DNA of 64,000 bases. Source: Iris pallida (Eukaryota > Streptophyta > Magnoliopsida > Asparagales > Iridaceae). The translations under genes and the position numbers were made by a program. Positions within the stretch are counted from its first letter, which is position 1. Every line of letters starts with the position of its first letter. Shown here in pieces: positions 36,517 to 47,975 of the stretch. The stretch covers positions 35,884,997 to 35,948,996 of the forward strand of contig JANAVB010015600.1 in NCBI GenBank assembly GCA_029216955.1, read 5' to 3'. The notes under the pieces are model-generated. The model worked only from the letters and a program-made list of their open reading frames with translations, was not told the DNA's origin and did not search any database.

Positions 36517-36783
36517 GCTCGATTTGATGTGAATATCTGTATCGTAAGACAAACTAAACATAAGAATTAATAGCCCGATACCGATACTCATATCGTAAGA
36601 AAAACTAAACTTGTGGATAACACGCTAGGCCTACGACGAGGCTACTTAGTATCACAATCTAACATAATTAGTATATAATCATGTAACTGGTGGATCCGCT
36701 AGCTAGTAAGCCGGATGTACTTAATATCAGAGAGTATCAGATTAGTATCAGTATATAGGTTAGGTAGACCGTATCAAACGCAT

Positions 36784-37300
36784 ATCGGAATAGTAGGCCG
36801 AATAGGAGGCCGAGATAGTCGAGAAGAAGGGAAGAAAGGAGGAGCAGATGTGTCCAGAGCCATGGTGGAGGAGAAGTAACATGAGAGCAGTTTCCGCCGT
36901 AACATCTCCTGGCTCTGCTGGCAACTGAAGTCCAGATGCTACAAAGGACGATCCTTCGCTGAAATCGACTACAACACCCATCAGTTCAAGTTCATTCCTA
37001 TATGAGTAGATTCCAATGCCATAGAAGCCATCAGTTTGTTGACCTTCCTCTATGGCATTGGAATATACTCATATAGGAATGAACTTGAACTGATGGGTGT
37101 TGTAGTCGATTTCAGCGAAGGATCGTCCTTTGTAGCATCTGGACTTCAGTTGCCAGCAGAGCCAGGAGATGTTACGGCGGAAACTGCTCTCATGTTACTT
37201 CTCCTCCTCCACCATGGCTCTGAACCCATCTGCTCCTCCCTTCTTCCCTTCTTCACATTCGACTATCTCGGCCTCCTATTCGGCCTACTATTCTGATACC
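36784..37300. repeat. Long inverted repeat (fold-back) in CACTA copy 2, with protein-like content
   Basis: The arms 36784-37027 and 37044-37300 pair almost perfectly across a loop of about 16 bases. Both arms encode the same peptide, including YRNELELMGVVVDFSEG and VASGLQLPAEPGD, once on each strand. This sequence is not part of known CACTA proteins and looks like a captured exon. The phrase recalls plant sacsin/NO VEIN-like ATPases, but that is from memory and unverified. The outer flanks carry CGATACC motifs as in copy 1. Confidence 0.85.
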
Positions 37301-37687
37301 GATACTTTGAACCTTGATCTTAACCCAAACCTATATACTGATCGATACTAATCCGCTACGCCCGATACTAAGTATATACGGTCGATACTGATAGCGATAG
37401 TCCGATACCGATAGCGATAGTTCGATACCGATAGCGATAGTCCGATACAGATACACATGGACCTACATATCTATATATCACTAGTAGCCATACTCCTCTA
37501 CATACTACTCTATACTAGGATCTAGTAACCATATACTACTCTACACACTAGCTACGTAGTCATACTCTAAAATAAGGTAAACTAATTATGCCTATATATA
37601 GATATATATATATAGGCATAATTAGTTTACCATAATTAGTTTACCTTATATATATAAGGTAAACTAATTAAGCATCTTAAAATTATG

Positions 37688-37690
<3 letters not shown>
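37281..37690. repeat. CGATAC-rich repeats and AT palindromes
   Basis: Repeats of CCGATACCGATAGCGATAG (37385-37450) are followed by nested short palindromes at 37573-37680. TTAGTTTACC and GGTAAACTAA flank TATA cores, and TTATGCCTATATATAG is mirrored by TATATAGGCATAA. These could form small hairpins. Nothing coding is seen. Confidence 0.75.
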
Positions 37691-37735
<45 letters not shown>

Positions 37736-38170
37736 CTGTGTGTGTGTGTATCCGTGTGTCTGTGTCCGTGTGTGTGTGTGTGTGTCTGTGTGTGTCTGTG
37801 TGTCCGTGTGTCCGTGTGTGTGTGTGTCCGGCCAGCCCCCCTCCACACATACCCCCCCCCCGCACCCCGCGGCCAGCCCCCGCCCCCATCGTACCCCCCC
37901 CCCAACGCTGCCCGCCCCCTCGATCCCACCGCCCCCTCCACACCCCCCGCCCCCCGCGCACGGCCAGCCCCCCTCCGCAACCCCCCGCACCCCGCGGCCA
38001 GCCCCCGCGCGCCCCCATCCCTCCAACGCTTCCCGCCCCCTCCCACCGCCCCCTCCACACCTCCCGCCACCGCCGCCACCGCCGCCCCCCGCAGTCGACG
38101 CCGCCCCCGCAGCCCCCGACGCCCCCGGCCCGCTGCACCCACGACCACCGCGCGCGCGCGCGAGAGAGAG

Positions 38171-38222
<52 letters not shown>

Positions 38223-38340
38223 ACCTTTGGGAGAGAGAGAGGAGAGGGGGTCGCCGATCACCGCCGCGGGAGAGAGAGGAGAGGGGGTCGCCGATCGATC
38301 ACCGCGGGAGAGAGAGAGAGAGGAGAGAGAGTGAAATTTG
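37690..38340. repeat. Composite (TA)n-(TG)n, C-rich and (GA)n block, CACTA copy 2
   Basis: A TA run (37691-37732) is followed by TG/TGTCC-type repeats to 37828, C-rich DNA (37837-38145), a CG/GA run (38150-38218), then two GGAGAGGGGGTCGCCGATC units. The same order occurs in copy 1 (10430-11105). It probably spans the promoter or leader region of the minus-strand transposase gene. Overlapping open frames in all six frames are compositional artefacts. Confidence 0.85.
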
Positions 38341-38389
38341 GGGGGAATGAAAAAGTTCCCCCCGTCGTTTCAATTTAAGTCTGGAACGT

Positions 38390-38740
38390 AAATTTAGCGA
38401 CGGAGTAGCGACGGATTATTCCGTCGCTAATGCGTCAGTAAATCTCGTGCGAGTAGCGACGGATTATTCCGTCGCTAAGTCGTCAGTAAATCTCGCGCCA
38501 ATATTTTAGGCTTTTGTCGCCAAAATATGCGACGTTCTAGCGACGGATATAAAACCGTCGCTACTTGGCCGACTACCTATCGACGGTATAGCGACGGATA
38601 TGGACATAAAAAAATAAAAAAAATTGTCCACTGCTTTCCGTCGGTATTCCGTCACAAATTCGTCGGTGATCCGACGGTGATAGCGACGGAAAATTTCCGT
38701 CGCTAATTTGCCGTCGCTAAAGTACCGTAATTTGGTAGTG
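38390..38740. repeat. Right subterminal repeats and terminus, CACTA copy 2
   Basis: CGACGG/CCGTCG motifs, including two close copies of GAGTAGCGACGGATTATTCC, end at TAATTTGGTAGTG. The arrangement matches the right end of copy 1. Confidence 0.92.
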
Positions 38741-39047
38741 AATTGTGGAGGAAGGAGAAGAAGAAGAAGAAGGAAATTAATGGTGGAAGTTATGAGGAGA
38801 GATAGTGGTAGGTGGGGATATAAAGAGGGGGAGTTGTGGTGGGTTGAGGGGGTAGCATAGGTTATGGTGATCCAACACATAAACCGAACCAGACCAACCC
38901 AATAAAACCGAGCCATGAGAAAACCCAAAATACGAGAAATACTGAAATTCCACAAGCCGAGAAAAATAAAAATACATGCCAAAATCCGGATACAAGTATA
39001 ATTACGAAATACGGGAAATACGGAAAATACGGAAAATGAGGGTGACA
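38741..39047 (-). repeat. Gypsy 3' LTR, proximal segment (after the CACTA insertion)
   Basis: AATTGTGGAGGAAGGAG to GAGGGTGACA matches the last 300 bp of the other LTR (46521-46819). On the minus strand it is the start of the LTR (U3). The purine-rich AAGGTGGGTAGAGT just inside (minus strand of 39048-39062) is a plausible polypurine tract. Confidence 0.92.
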
Positions 39048-39216
39048 ACTCTACCCACCTTAAAAGAATTCCGTCCTCGAAATTTAATCAAGGAGCTAGA
39101 GATTGCCACGACAAGCTACACTAAACACAGGCAAGCTACACTAAGCAGTTCAATCATACAATCATACAATGCAAGCAAGGAAGGGAAAACGTAAGGCATA
39201 AGAAAGACATTATACC

Positions 39217-42200
39217 TCACGAGTCAAACAGATAGGGATATCGCGATCGGATGTCGTCCTCACGCTCCCACGTTGACTCACCCAGAGAGTGTTGACCCCA
39301 AGCAACACGGACTAATTTAATAGTCTTGTTCTTGAGTATCTTTTCCCTCAGGTCCAAAATAGACACGGGCCTCTCCTCATACGAAAGGTTGGTACCAACA
39401 ACCAATTCCGAATGGTCTAGGACGTGGCTCGGGTCCGGAATATACCGTCGTAATTGGGACACATGGAATACATCGTGTACCTCACTTAGCGACGGCGAAA
39501 GAGCGAGACGATAGGATACATCTCCTACTCGCTCTAGAATATCGAACGGCCCTATATACCTAGGACTAAGCTTTCCCCGCACGCCGAAGCGAATGACGCC
39601 GCGGTTAGGCGAGATCCTAAGGAATACATGGTCGCCGACAGCAAATTCTAAGGGACGCCGATGAGCATCGGCCCAATGGCGCTGGCGGTCCTGGGCAACT
39701 CGGAGGTGATCTCTGACCTTCCTGACCACTTCAACCGTCTGGAAAATCAATTCGGGTCCGAGCATCTGCCTCTCCCCGACATCGTCCCATGCTAGCGGGG
39801 ATCTGCACTTCCTGCCATAAAGAGCCTCGAAGGGTGCCATCTGGATACTGGCCTGGAAACTATTGTTGTACGAGAATTCCACCAGGTGCAGATGATTCTC
39901 CCATGAACCACCAAAGTCAAGGGTACAGGATCTCAACATATCTTCAAGAGTCTGGATTGTGCGCTCTGACTGACCATCCGTCTGCGGGTGATAAGCTGAG
40001 CTGAACTGAAGACGAGTCCCCGAACTCTTCTGCAAGCTGCGCCAAAAGTGTGATGTGAATCTTGAATCCCTGTCCGAGGTGATGCTGACTGGCACACCGT
40101 GAAGCCTGACGATCTGCCTGAGGTACATCTCTGCTAGCTGCGCCGTTGACTGTCCAACTCTAACTGGGAGAAAGTGTGCCACCTTGGTAAGCCTGTCCAC
40201 AATTACCCAAATAGCATCTCTGCCGGCCGGAGATCTGGACAATCCGGTCACGAAATCCATGGTTATATGTTCCCATTTCCATTCTGGGATCGGTAAGGGT
40301 TGAAGAAGTCCAGCGGGCCTCTGATGTTCAGCTTTAACCTGTTGGCAAACCAAACACCGAGAGACAAACCGGGCTATCTCCCTCTTCATGCCATTCCACC
40401 AAAAATGCTGACGAATGTCACGGTACATCTTCGTACCACCCGGATGAGTAGAATATTGCGAACTGTGGGCTTCTGCCATGACTTCCCATCTGATATCTCC
40501 ACTGGGTACACAAAGACGAGTGCCGTGCCGAAGTGTACCGTCTTCATGGATACATAACTCTGGCCTTCTTCCTGCTTCACACTCTGCTCTGAGTCGCTGG
40601 ATCTTGGAATCTGTTGACTGCGCCACCCGGATTCTCTCAACTATGCTGGACTGAACCTGTAGACTGGCCATCAATGCCACGCTGGTTGGAAGAACCACTT
40701 CAATTCCCATCTTCTGAAGATCTGCCAATAATTCTGGTTGCGCCGTCAGGAAATAAACTCCGGCTCTCCTGCTCAATGCATCTGCTACAACTTTGGCCTT
40801 CTCGGGATGATACTGCAAATCCACATCATAATCCACCAATAGTTCAAGCCATCTTCGCTGCCGCATATTAAGGTCCTTCTGGGTGAAAACATACTTCAGG
40901 CTCTTATGATCAGTAAAGATCTCCACTCTATCTCCGTACAAGTAGTGTCTCCACAATTTCAAGGCAAACACTACCGCCGCCAATTCCAAGTCGTGGGTCG
41001 GGTAATTCTTCTCATGATCACGTAGTTGACGTGACGCATAAGATATTACCTTCCCATGCTGCATCAAGACACACCCCAATCCTCTGCCTGAAGCGTCGCA
41101 ATAAACTGTGAATTCTCCGGTCCCATCTGGAAGGGTGAGAATGGGAGCCGTTATCAAACCTCGCTTCAACTTCTCAAATGATTCCTGACACTCTGCTGTC
41201 CAAACAAACGGCACATCCTTGCGGGTCAACAAGGTCATCGGCGTTGAAATCCTGGCAAAATCTGAGACGAATCGCCGGTAGTAACCGGCCAATCCAAGGA
41301 AGCTGCGAACCTCTGCCACTGAGCTGGGTACTGGCCAAGACTCGATAGCCACAATCTTCTGGGGATCCACTTCCACTCCTCCTCGGGTAATGATGTGACC
41401 CAAGTACGAAATGCGATCGAGCCAGAACTCGCATTTACTGAACTTGGCGTACAACTGATGCTCCCGAAGCGTCTGAAGGACGACTCTGAGATGTTGCTCA
41501 TGCTCTGCTTCACTCTTGCTGTAGACCAGGATGTCATCTAGGAACACGATCACAAATTGATCTAAGTAAGGCATGAAAATGCGATTCATGAGGTCCATGA
41601 ATACGGCCGGCGCATTGGTCGCTCCAAAGGGCATAACAAGGAACTCCCAATATCCATACCTCGATCTAAACGCTGTCTTCGGGATGTCCTGCTCTCTGAC
41701 TCTGATCTGGTGGTATCCCGACCGCAAGTCGATCTTCGAAAATACTGAAGCCCCTCTGAGCTGATCAAACAAGTCATCTATCCTCGGAAGAGGGTATCTG
41801 TTCTTGATTGTCACCGAATTCAAGGTACGATAATCAACACATAGCCTGGACGTACCATCCTTCTTTTTCACAAGAAGCATCGGGGCTCCCCAAGGCGATC
41901 CACTCGCACGGATGAATCCCTTGGTCCTCAGTTCTTCAATCATCTTGTACAAAATCTCCAACGCTGAAGGCGCCATCCTGTAGACTCGCTTTGATACTGG
42001 TGCTGTCCCGGGAATCAAGTCTATAGTGAACTCAATCTCCCGCTCTGGCGGCATCCCTGGAAGCTCCTCTGGAAAGACATCTGGAAACTCTTCAACTATC
42101 CGGGGTAACTGCACTGCTGCTACTGCCATCCGCAATGCTGGGGAAGATGGCTCCACTGTGCCTCTGGAAAACGAAAACTCTGGCTCGCCGGGGATACTAA

Positions 42201-43971
42201 AGACAACCCTGCCAATATGGCAGTCTATCCTAGCATACTGGTTCCTCAACCAATCCATGCCTAGGACTACATCATAGTCTGCCATAGGAAACTCTATGAA
42301 TCTAGCGGGGAACTCCCTACCGCTAACTACGATCCGACACGAGGAAAACACTCGATCTACTCCCACAAGACCATTACCAGTAAGTATATTGAGCCTCACT
42401 GATAATGACTCAGGCTCTAATCCTATCCGTGTCGCGAATCGTGCAGACATGAATGAATGCGATGCACCAGAATCAAACAATACCGAAGCTGGAAAGGAGT
42501 TGACGAGAATAGTACCTGCCACTACCTCACCTGGTGCAACTTCTTCTTCCATAGCCATCATCATGGCCTGACCTTGTCCTCTGGCTGCTGGTCCCCTCTG
42601 CTGGAAACCTCTCTGCCTATTCTGGGTCTGAACTTGGGCTTGTGCATACTGCTGGGGGTGTTGCTGCTGGAATGCCTGAGACTGAGGCGGCAAGGGCCTC
42701 GAAGATTGATACTGCTGCTGCTGAACTGGTACTGGGGCCGGTCCTCTCACCGAAGAGCTAGAAGGGTTGGATGCTGATGAACCACCCCTATTCGGGCAAG
42801 CCCCTATCCTATGATCTGCTGCTCCACAAGCCAGGCACAATCCCTGCGCCCTGCGACAATCTGCCACCACATGCCCTGGCTTCCCGCAATGAGAACATCC
42901 CATCGCGGAAGTCTGCTTCTGCTTCTGCTGCTGCGGGTACGTCGGGGTCGAATGCTGAACCGACGTCACTGAGGCCGCCCGCCTCGGAGTTCCAATGGTC
43001 AATCCCCTAGCTGCCGGGGCTGGAGCTGATGATTGGTGCATCTGACTGTGGGACCGCTTCCTACTTCCGGTCCTATCCACGATCCTCTGGGAGGTATACT
43101 CATGCCTCCTAGCTGCTCTCAAAACTGCATCGAACGTCTGGTGCTCGAACTGCTCCACAGCTAACAAGATCTCCAAATGCAGTCCCTGCTGGAACCGCTG
43201 GGCTCTATCGAACTCGGTCGCCACCAAGGTGTGGGCAAACCTACTGAGTCTAGAAAACTCCGATGCATAACTGTCGACTGTTCTGCCTCCTTGCTTCAAG
43301 TTGGTAAATCTGGTCTGCAGGTCGTACCGAGCCACAACATCGAAATACTTCGTCTGGAATCTCTCTCTAAACACTGCCCAAGCAATGGGTGCCACTAATC
43401 CCATGGCTTGCGCTGCCCACCAACTGCGAGCCAAGTCCAACAACTGCAGGCGTACCACCGCCACCTTCTCATTCTCAGGTGTCCTGGCTGCTTCCAGAAT
43501 CACCTCGGTATCCTGAAGCCATGCATCCGCGACAATCGCATCCTCGCTGCCGTCGAAGAAAGGAGGGTTCAATCGCTTGAAGCTGTTTGCCGCCTGGTTC
43601 CCTGGATGTCCGCCTCTAGTCAAAGCATCTTGAACTGTCTGGTGCAGGGCGTCACTTCGACGATCCTGGGAAGCTATCAAGGTTCTGATGAGGCCTACTA
43701 AGGTACCATCATCTGGCTCTGCGGGCTGGACGGGCCGAACTGGTGACTCTCCTCCAGTAGGCACAACTCTGGAGGCTACCCCGGAATGCTGGGCTTGATC
43801 TCCGGGTTGCTGCTGATCCACGGGAAATGCTCCACCTCGTCGATCAGTAGGACCAGGTACAGTGCTGCTGAAGAAGACGACACAGGGAACAATAAGGAAA
43901 GGACCAGGACAGATCAATGATATAAGCACAGGATCAGGGCAAGAATCCAGGGATTCAAAAGATACGAACAA
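39217..43971 (-). CDS. Gypsy gag-pol polyprotein, uninterrupted, 1584 codons
   Basis: One minus-strand frame holds all domains: gag (about residues 130-330); two zinc knuckles ([14 protein letters not shown] at about 357 and [14 protein letters not shown] after it); protease DSGASHSF (about 499); reverse transcriptase with [11 protein letters not shown] and FLDDILVYS (about 810); RNase [11 protein letters not shown] (about 959); integrase zinc-binding H-H-C-C from [11 protein letters not shown] (about 1177); integrase core [14 protein letters not shown] and [10 protein letters not shown]; and a C-terminal stretch ending [15 protein letters not shown], the chromodomain-like tail of Tekay/Del chromoviruses. 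The active-site residues seen are intact. The start codon is uncertain, because homologous gag could begin at a later Met. The element may be competent, although its 3' LTR is split by CACTA copy 2. Confidence 0.93.
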   Translation of the reverse strand: MFVSFESLDSCPDPVLISLICPGPFLIVPCVVFFSSTVPGPTDRRGGAFPVDQQQPGDQAQHSGVASRVVPTGGESPVRPVQPAEPDDGTLVGLIRTLIASQDRRSDALHQTVQDALTRGGHPGNQAANSFKRLNPPFFDGSEDAIVADAWLQDTEVILEAARTPENEKVAVVRLQLLDLARSWWAAQAMGLVAPIAWAVFRERFQTKYFDVVARYDLQTRFTNLKQGGRTVDSYASEFSRLSRFAHTLVATEFDRAQRFQQGLHLEILLAVEQFEHQTFDAVLRAARRHEYTSQRIVDRTGSRKRSHSQMHQSSAPAPAARGLTIGTPRRAASVTSVQHSTPTYPQQQKQKQTSAMGCSHCGKPGHVVADCRRAQGLCLACGAADHRIGACPNRGGSSASNPSSSSVRGPAPVPVQQQQYQSSRPLPPQSQAFQQQHPQQYAQAQVQTQNRQRGFQQRGPAARGQGQAMMMAMEEEVAPGEVVAGTILVNSFPASVLFDSGASHSFMSARFATRIGLEPESLSVRLNILTGNGLVGVDRVFSSCRIVVSGREFPARFIEFPMADYDVVLGMDWLRNQYARIDCHIGRVVFSIPGEPEFSFSRGTVEPSSPALRMAVAAVQLPRIVEEFPDVFPEELPGMPPEREIEFTIDLIPGTAPVSKRVYRMAPSALEILYKMIEELRTKGFIRASGSPWGAPMLLVKKKDGTSRLCVDYRTLNSVTIKNRYPLPRIDDLFDQLRGASVFSKIDLRSGYHQIRVREQDIPKTAFRSRYGYWEFLVMPFGATNAPAVFMDLMNRIFMPYLDQFVIVFLDDILVYSKSEAEHEQHLRVVLQTLREHQLYAKFSKCEFWLDRISYLGHIITRGGVEVDPQKIVAIESWPVPSSVAEVRSFLGLAGYYRRFVSDFARISTPMTLLTRKDVPFVWTAECQESFEKLKRGLITAPILTLPDGTGEFTVYCDASGRGLGCVLMQHGKVISYASRQLRDHEKNYPTHDLELAAVVFALKLWRHYLYGDRVEIFTDHKSLKYVFTQKDLNMRQRRWLELLVDYDVDLQYHPEKAKVVADALSRRAGVYFLTAQPELLADLQKMGIEVVLPTSVALMASLQVQSSIVERIRVAQSTDSKIQRLRAECEAGRRPELCIHEDGTLRHGTRLCVPSGDIRWEVMAEAHSSQYSTHPGGTKMYRDIRQHFWWNGMKREIARFVSRCLVCQQVKAEHQRPAGLLQPLPIPEWKWEHITMDFVTGLSRSPAGRDAIWVIVDRLTKVAHFLPVRVGQSTAQLAEMYLRQIVRLHGVPVSITSDRDSRFTSHFWRSLQKSSGTRLQFSSAYHPQTDGQSERTIQTLEDMLRSCTLDFGGSWENHLHLVEFSYNNSFQASIQMAPFEALYGRKCRSPLAWDDVGERQMLGPELIFQTVEVVRKVRDHLRVAQDRQRHWADAHRRPLEFAVGDHVFLRISPNRGVIRFGVRGKLSPRYIGPFDILERVGDVSYRLALSPSLSEVHDVFHVSQLRRYIPDPSHVLDHSELVVGTNLSYEERPVSILDLREKILKNKTIKLVRVAWGQHSLGESTWEREDDIRSRYPYLFDS

Positions 43972-44062
43972 AGATCAAAGACGAGTACTGATTGAGACAT
44001 CTATCTGGTAAACCCCCACACATCTTGATTTACAAGACCTGCATGGGCCACCACTTAAACCA

Positions 44063-46819
44063 TGTCACACCCCAGAACCAGAATACTGGAGAGCGGGGAC
44101 AGACATAGCCAGCTACGTATATTGAAACAGAATACATCTCAACTATACGGTCACGGCTGTCTAGATATGAGGGTTTACTACAAGCCAACAGTCTCTTAAG
44201 GTCAAGCCTATTGTCTCAATCTCAAGCAAGTAATATAATTACAAGATGTTTGACCACCAAATATACAATAAAAGGCGTCCCAAATATTACATATCCAGCT
44301 GATCATGAAGTTAGTCATTACAAAATGTTAGGACTAGCGAAAGTTTAGTCGTACATGATCAACCCTATGATTTGTTAATCATGTTTACAGCCCGTAGGCA
44401 GACAGTAAGTAAAAGTGCATCGAGCTAACAGGTGCTCGTCGGCTAAACGCCTCAAAAGAATAAATTTACAATAGAGTGAGCGAAACAAAATAGAAAACCC
44501 ACTCGTAGCCCGGGTTCCTTCTAGTCGCCACCATCGGACTGGAAGCTTGGTAGATCCTCGGAAGCTGCTCCGAAATCTGGCCACACAAAACCAGCTGGGT
44601 CAACCCCAGAAAGAGCAAGTGCCACAAGGGGGCCACGAAATAAGAACAAAAGCCAGCAATCAGCACAAGAAAATCTAATATTAAAATTAAAACTTACGAA
44701 AACATGGCAGGGTGATATACGACGAGATAACCATGGAACTATTCCGATAGCCAGGTTACAACCCGTAAACCAAATAAGGACCGGGGTTGTAACCCTTCGT
44801 CTGAACAGAACTTGGTTTCCCACAATTTATCGACAAGATAATAATGTAAGAAATCAAGACAGGAAGCAATCTTGTACGGGATCAAGACATGACTAGACTA
44901 GTTATACTTCATTCAATCAATCACGGCTAAGCAGATACTACGGCTTACTACTTTAACTAACTAGGGTTATCACAGACCTAATTACTAACAAGATGCAGTG
45001 AGATTGTTCCACAGCCACAAGCCCTGCAGACCATCCAGGCTACCCAGGACGAAAGATTAGGGTTGAATTCAGGTGGGTACATCGCCCGGGAGACAAATGT
45101 ACCCTTAGGTGACTTAGAGGGTGCAACACTCGACGGTGCGCTGGAAATGTGCCCTACTCGACGGCAGGCTACAGATCCCAAGAGCGCCCAGGTAACGGGA
45201 TTGCCTGTAGCTGTGTCATCTCTTCATGACTACTGAGTTATTCTAGTTATTAACCTTAATCCATTTTAGTAGGAGCTCCTGACCGTGGTACTCAGGAGTC
45301 CCATCCTAGACATGATGCAAGACAGGACAAGTGGATTTAACAAGCAAGCAAGAAAGAACCACCCACGGTGTCAAGGCAAGTCAAGTTAAGTTATCAAGAT
45401 AAATCATGCCAGGGTACTTGTCAGGAGTGCGCCACGACGGGCCACTATCATGTCAGGTTGGTCATGTCAGGAGTGCACCACTACGGGTCACTGTCATGTT
45501 ATGCTAGTTCTTGCCATACCATGCCATGTACAATAGTCATTCCAAACATATTAAGTAAAATCAAGTTCATGACAAAAAGGCGTAAGGATATAAAATGGGC
45601 ATAAAATATCTAATAAAATATCAATATACAGGACTATAGAAAAGCCAAGCTTAAGAAATAAGACCAAAACTTCAAGAGCCAATGGGTTAAGCAAGGGGTT
45701 CAGGGGAGCAGCGTACGCGAGAGTCACGCACGCATGAGAGCTGCGTAGGTGAAAAGTCACGCACGCTACAGAGAGCAGCGTAGGTGAAAAGTCACGCACG
45801 CTACAGAGAGCAGCGTAGGTGAAAAGTCACGCACGCTGAGAGAGCAGCGTAGGTGAAAAGTCACGCACGCTGGGAGAGCAGCGTAGGTGAAAAGTCACGC
45901 ACGCTGGGAGAGCAGCGTAGGTGAAAAGTCACGCACGCTCAAGGGAGCAGTGTACGTGAAAGTCTCGCACGCTCAAGGGAGCAGTGTACGTGAAAGTCAC
46001 GCACGCTCAAGGGAGCAGTGTACGTGAAAGTCACGCACGCCGCAGGGAGCAATGTACGTGAAAGTCACGTACGCTCAAGGAGACACGCTTCCAACAGGAA
46101 GCGTACTCAAGTCTGCGTACGCAGCGCTAAAGAGCACGCGCAGCTCAGTGTGCGTAAGCTAAACAGCTCTGCACACTGCACACTGTCTTCTCCAGACAGC
46201 AAGAACACCATGGATGAACCCAAGGCTTCAAAGCATCATAACTTGGCCATCCGAACTCCAAATCCAGATTTCCAAAGTTCCAACTTGGGTAGAATTGAAT
46301 GCTCTTCCACTTGGAAACACCAAAACCCATGAAAATTCAACTTAAAGAGATCAAACCATGCAAAATCCGAAAATAGAAATAACTTAGATCTAGAGCAAAG
46401 GAGACTTCAAATCACAAAACACCAAGTTCTAATGTTGATCACCATGTCCTAATCTAGCAAATGAACCAAGAAAATAGGGCTCTCATGAAGTGGCAAGGTG
46501 CACTTGCCTAGGGTTAGGAGAGTTGTGGAGGAAGGAGAAGAAGAAGAAGAAAATTAATGGTGGAAGTTATGAGGAGAGAGTGGTAGGTGGGGATATAAAG
46601 AGGAGTTGTGGTGGGTTGAGGGGGTAGCATAGGTTATGGTGATCCAACACATAAACCGAACCAGACCAACCCAATAAAACCGAGCCATGAGAAAATCCAA
46701 AATACGAGAAATACTGAAATTCCACAAGCTGAGAAAAATAAAAATACATGCCAAAATCCGGATACAAGTATAATTACGAAATACGGGAAATACGGGAAAT
46801 ACGGGAAATGAGGGTGACA
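44063..46819 (-). repeat. Gypsy 5' LTR, uninterrupted
   Basis: A 2757-bp LTR, TGTCACACC to GGGTGACA. It contains about eleven minisatellite units (45700-46085) against ten in the partner LTR, which accounts for most of the length difference from the partner (about 2730 bp without CACTA). It provides the empty-site sequence for CACTA copy 2 near 46520. Apparent small proteins are shared with the partner LTR and are not supported. Confidence 0.95.
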
Positions 46820-46824
46820 CCACA

Positions 46825-47795
46825 TCACTATGCTTGCTGTATATGTAGATGATATAATTATCACAGGCGATGATGATCTGCAGATCGCCCAACTCAAAGA
46901 AAAGCTTGGCAAGGAGTTCGAGGTGAAGGATTTTGGCCCTCTTCGATACTTCCTTGGGATTGAGATTGCTCGAGATACAGAGGGAATTGTTCTTTCTCAA
47001 AGGAAGTACGCACTGGACCTGCTTACGGAAACAGAGATGATGGAATGCAAACCAACTACGACACCGATAGACCAGAAGTTCAAACTGGATGCTGAAGCTG
47101 GAGAACCAGTTGACCAGGATAGATATCAGAGATTGGTGGACAAGTTGATCTACTTGAGCCACACTCGACCTGATATCAGCTTTGTGGTCAGCGTAGTGAG
47201 CCGCTACATGCATGACCCCCGGAAGGGTCATATGGACGCAGTGTACCAGATTCTGAGGTACTTGAAGGGAGCCCCCGAGAAGGGACTGATTTTTAGAAGA
47301 AATAATTACGTGAGCATCGAGGGCTATTGTGATTCTGACTGGGCTAGCAATGCTGACGACAGGAGATCCACATCAGGGTACTGCATATTTGTAGGAGGCA
47401 ACTTGGTCTCTTGGAGGAGTAAGAAGCAGTCAGTGGTGGCTAGATCAACAGCTGAAGCAGAGTATAGAGCTTATGGCCTTGGGAGTCACAGAGCTATTGT
47501 GGTTGAAGAATATGCTGACGGAGCTAAAGCTAGACCAGGGAGCCAAGATGAAGCTATGGTGTGACAACCAGTCAGCTATTAGTATTGCCAACAATCCAGT
47601 ACAGCATGACATGACCAAGCATATCGAGATTGACAGATTCTTCATCAAAGAAAAGCTTGATAAAGGACTACTAGAGCTGGGCTACGTTCCAACCAAAGAT
47701 CAGGTAGCAGACGGACTGACCAAGGGGCTTAGCTCTATCAGCATGATGAGAGGATGTGACAAGATGAGCTTAGTGAATATCTTTCGCCCATCTTG
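46825..47795 (+). pseudogene. Copia pol, 3' part (RT end and RNase H)
   Basis: The sequence continues the copia reading frame across the gypsy insertion. It holds the RT catalytic motif YVDDIIITGDD, then DFGPLRYFLGIE, SHTRPDI and GYCDSDWA (RNase H), SKKQSVVARSTAEAEYRA, and, after a frameshift near 47475, WCDNQSAI, HIEIDRFFIKEKL and TKDQVADGLTK. It ends at TGA just before the polypurine tract. The frameshift removes the end of RNase H from the same frame. Confidence 0.93.
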
Positions 47796-47803
47796 AGGGG
47801 GAG
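47795..47803 (+). promoter_or_regulatory. Copia polypurine tract
   Basis: GAGGGGGAG directly before the 3' LTR start TGTTGATAT. This is the expected plus-strand primer site for reverse transcription. Confidence 0.9.
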
Positions 47804-47970
47804 TGTTGATATATTTAGTAAGAAAATATGTTATATTTAGTATGAGAATATCCTGAGGACATATTTGGGATGCCAGAATATGCCACATGATATTCCATTG
47901 GATATTCCATGATGTAAAGGCTATATAAAGCCTATGAGATTATCAATAAAATTATCAATCAATCTCTACC
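47804..47970 (+). repeat. Copia 3' LTR
   Basis: The 167-bp partner of 22598-22763, with three substitutions, a 1-bp indel and CC instead of CA at the end. GTTAC follows, the target duplication. Confidence 0.95.
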
Positions 47971-47975
47971 GTTAC

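Larger units (their letters stand above)
29087..38740 (-). mobile_element. CACTA (En/Spm) transposon copy 2, 9.65 kb, both ends present
   Basis: The termini are TACTACCAAAATACATAG (left) and its inverted partner ending TTTGGTAGTG (right). The left first base is T where C is expected. The element interrupts one gypsy LTR; the other LTR carries the empty site (GGAGAGTTGTGG at about 46517-46528). The 3-bp target duplication is not clean: the left flank is GGAGA and the right flank AATTGTGG. Inside are left subterminal repeats, a five-exon TnpA-like gene, a TnpD-like transposase gene, a fold-back, a composite simple-sequence block and right subterminal repeats. The transposase has at least one nonsense and one 2-bp deletion. 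Confidence 0.95.
26662..46819 (-). mobile_element. Ty3/gypsy chromovirus-like element (Tekay/Del type), nested in copia
   Basis: Transcribed on the minus strand: 5' LTR 44063-46819, internal region 39048-44062, and 3' LTR 26662-39047, which is interrupted by CACTA copy 2. The LTR ends are TGTCAC...GTGACA. A perfect 5-bp duplication CCACA flanks it (26657-26661 and 46820-46824), and the copia RT reading resumes directly after it. Six differences are seen in the first 340 bp of the two LTRs, about 1.8 percent. Together with the intact gag-pol this points to a recent insertion. No initiator-Met primer site was recognised next to the 5' LTR. Confidence 0.95.
22598..47970 (+). mobile_element. Ty1/copia retrotransposon, full length, host to nested insertions
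   Basis: The LTRs at 22598-22763 and 47804-47970 are about 166 bp and differ at about five places. Both start TGTTGATATATTTAG; the 3' LTR ends CC instead of CA. Perfect 5-bp target duplications GTTAC lie at 22593-22597 and 47971-47975. The primer site follows the 5' LTR and a polypurine tract precedes the 3' LTR. Without the gypsy insertion the element is about 5.2 kb, a normal copia length. The domain order gag, protease, integrase, RT, RNase H is that of copia. Many stops and frameshifts make it non-autonomous. It sits in intron 1 of the WDR26-like gene in the same orientation. Confidence 0.95.

Noticed and set aside
37636..38378. Long frames with Pro/Gly/Arg-rich products on both strands
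   Set aside because: The same simple-sequence block in CACTA copy 2; compositional artefact.
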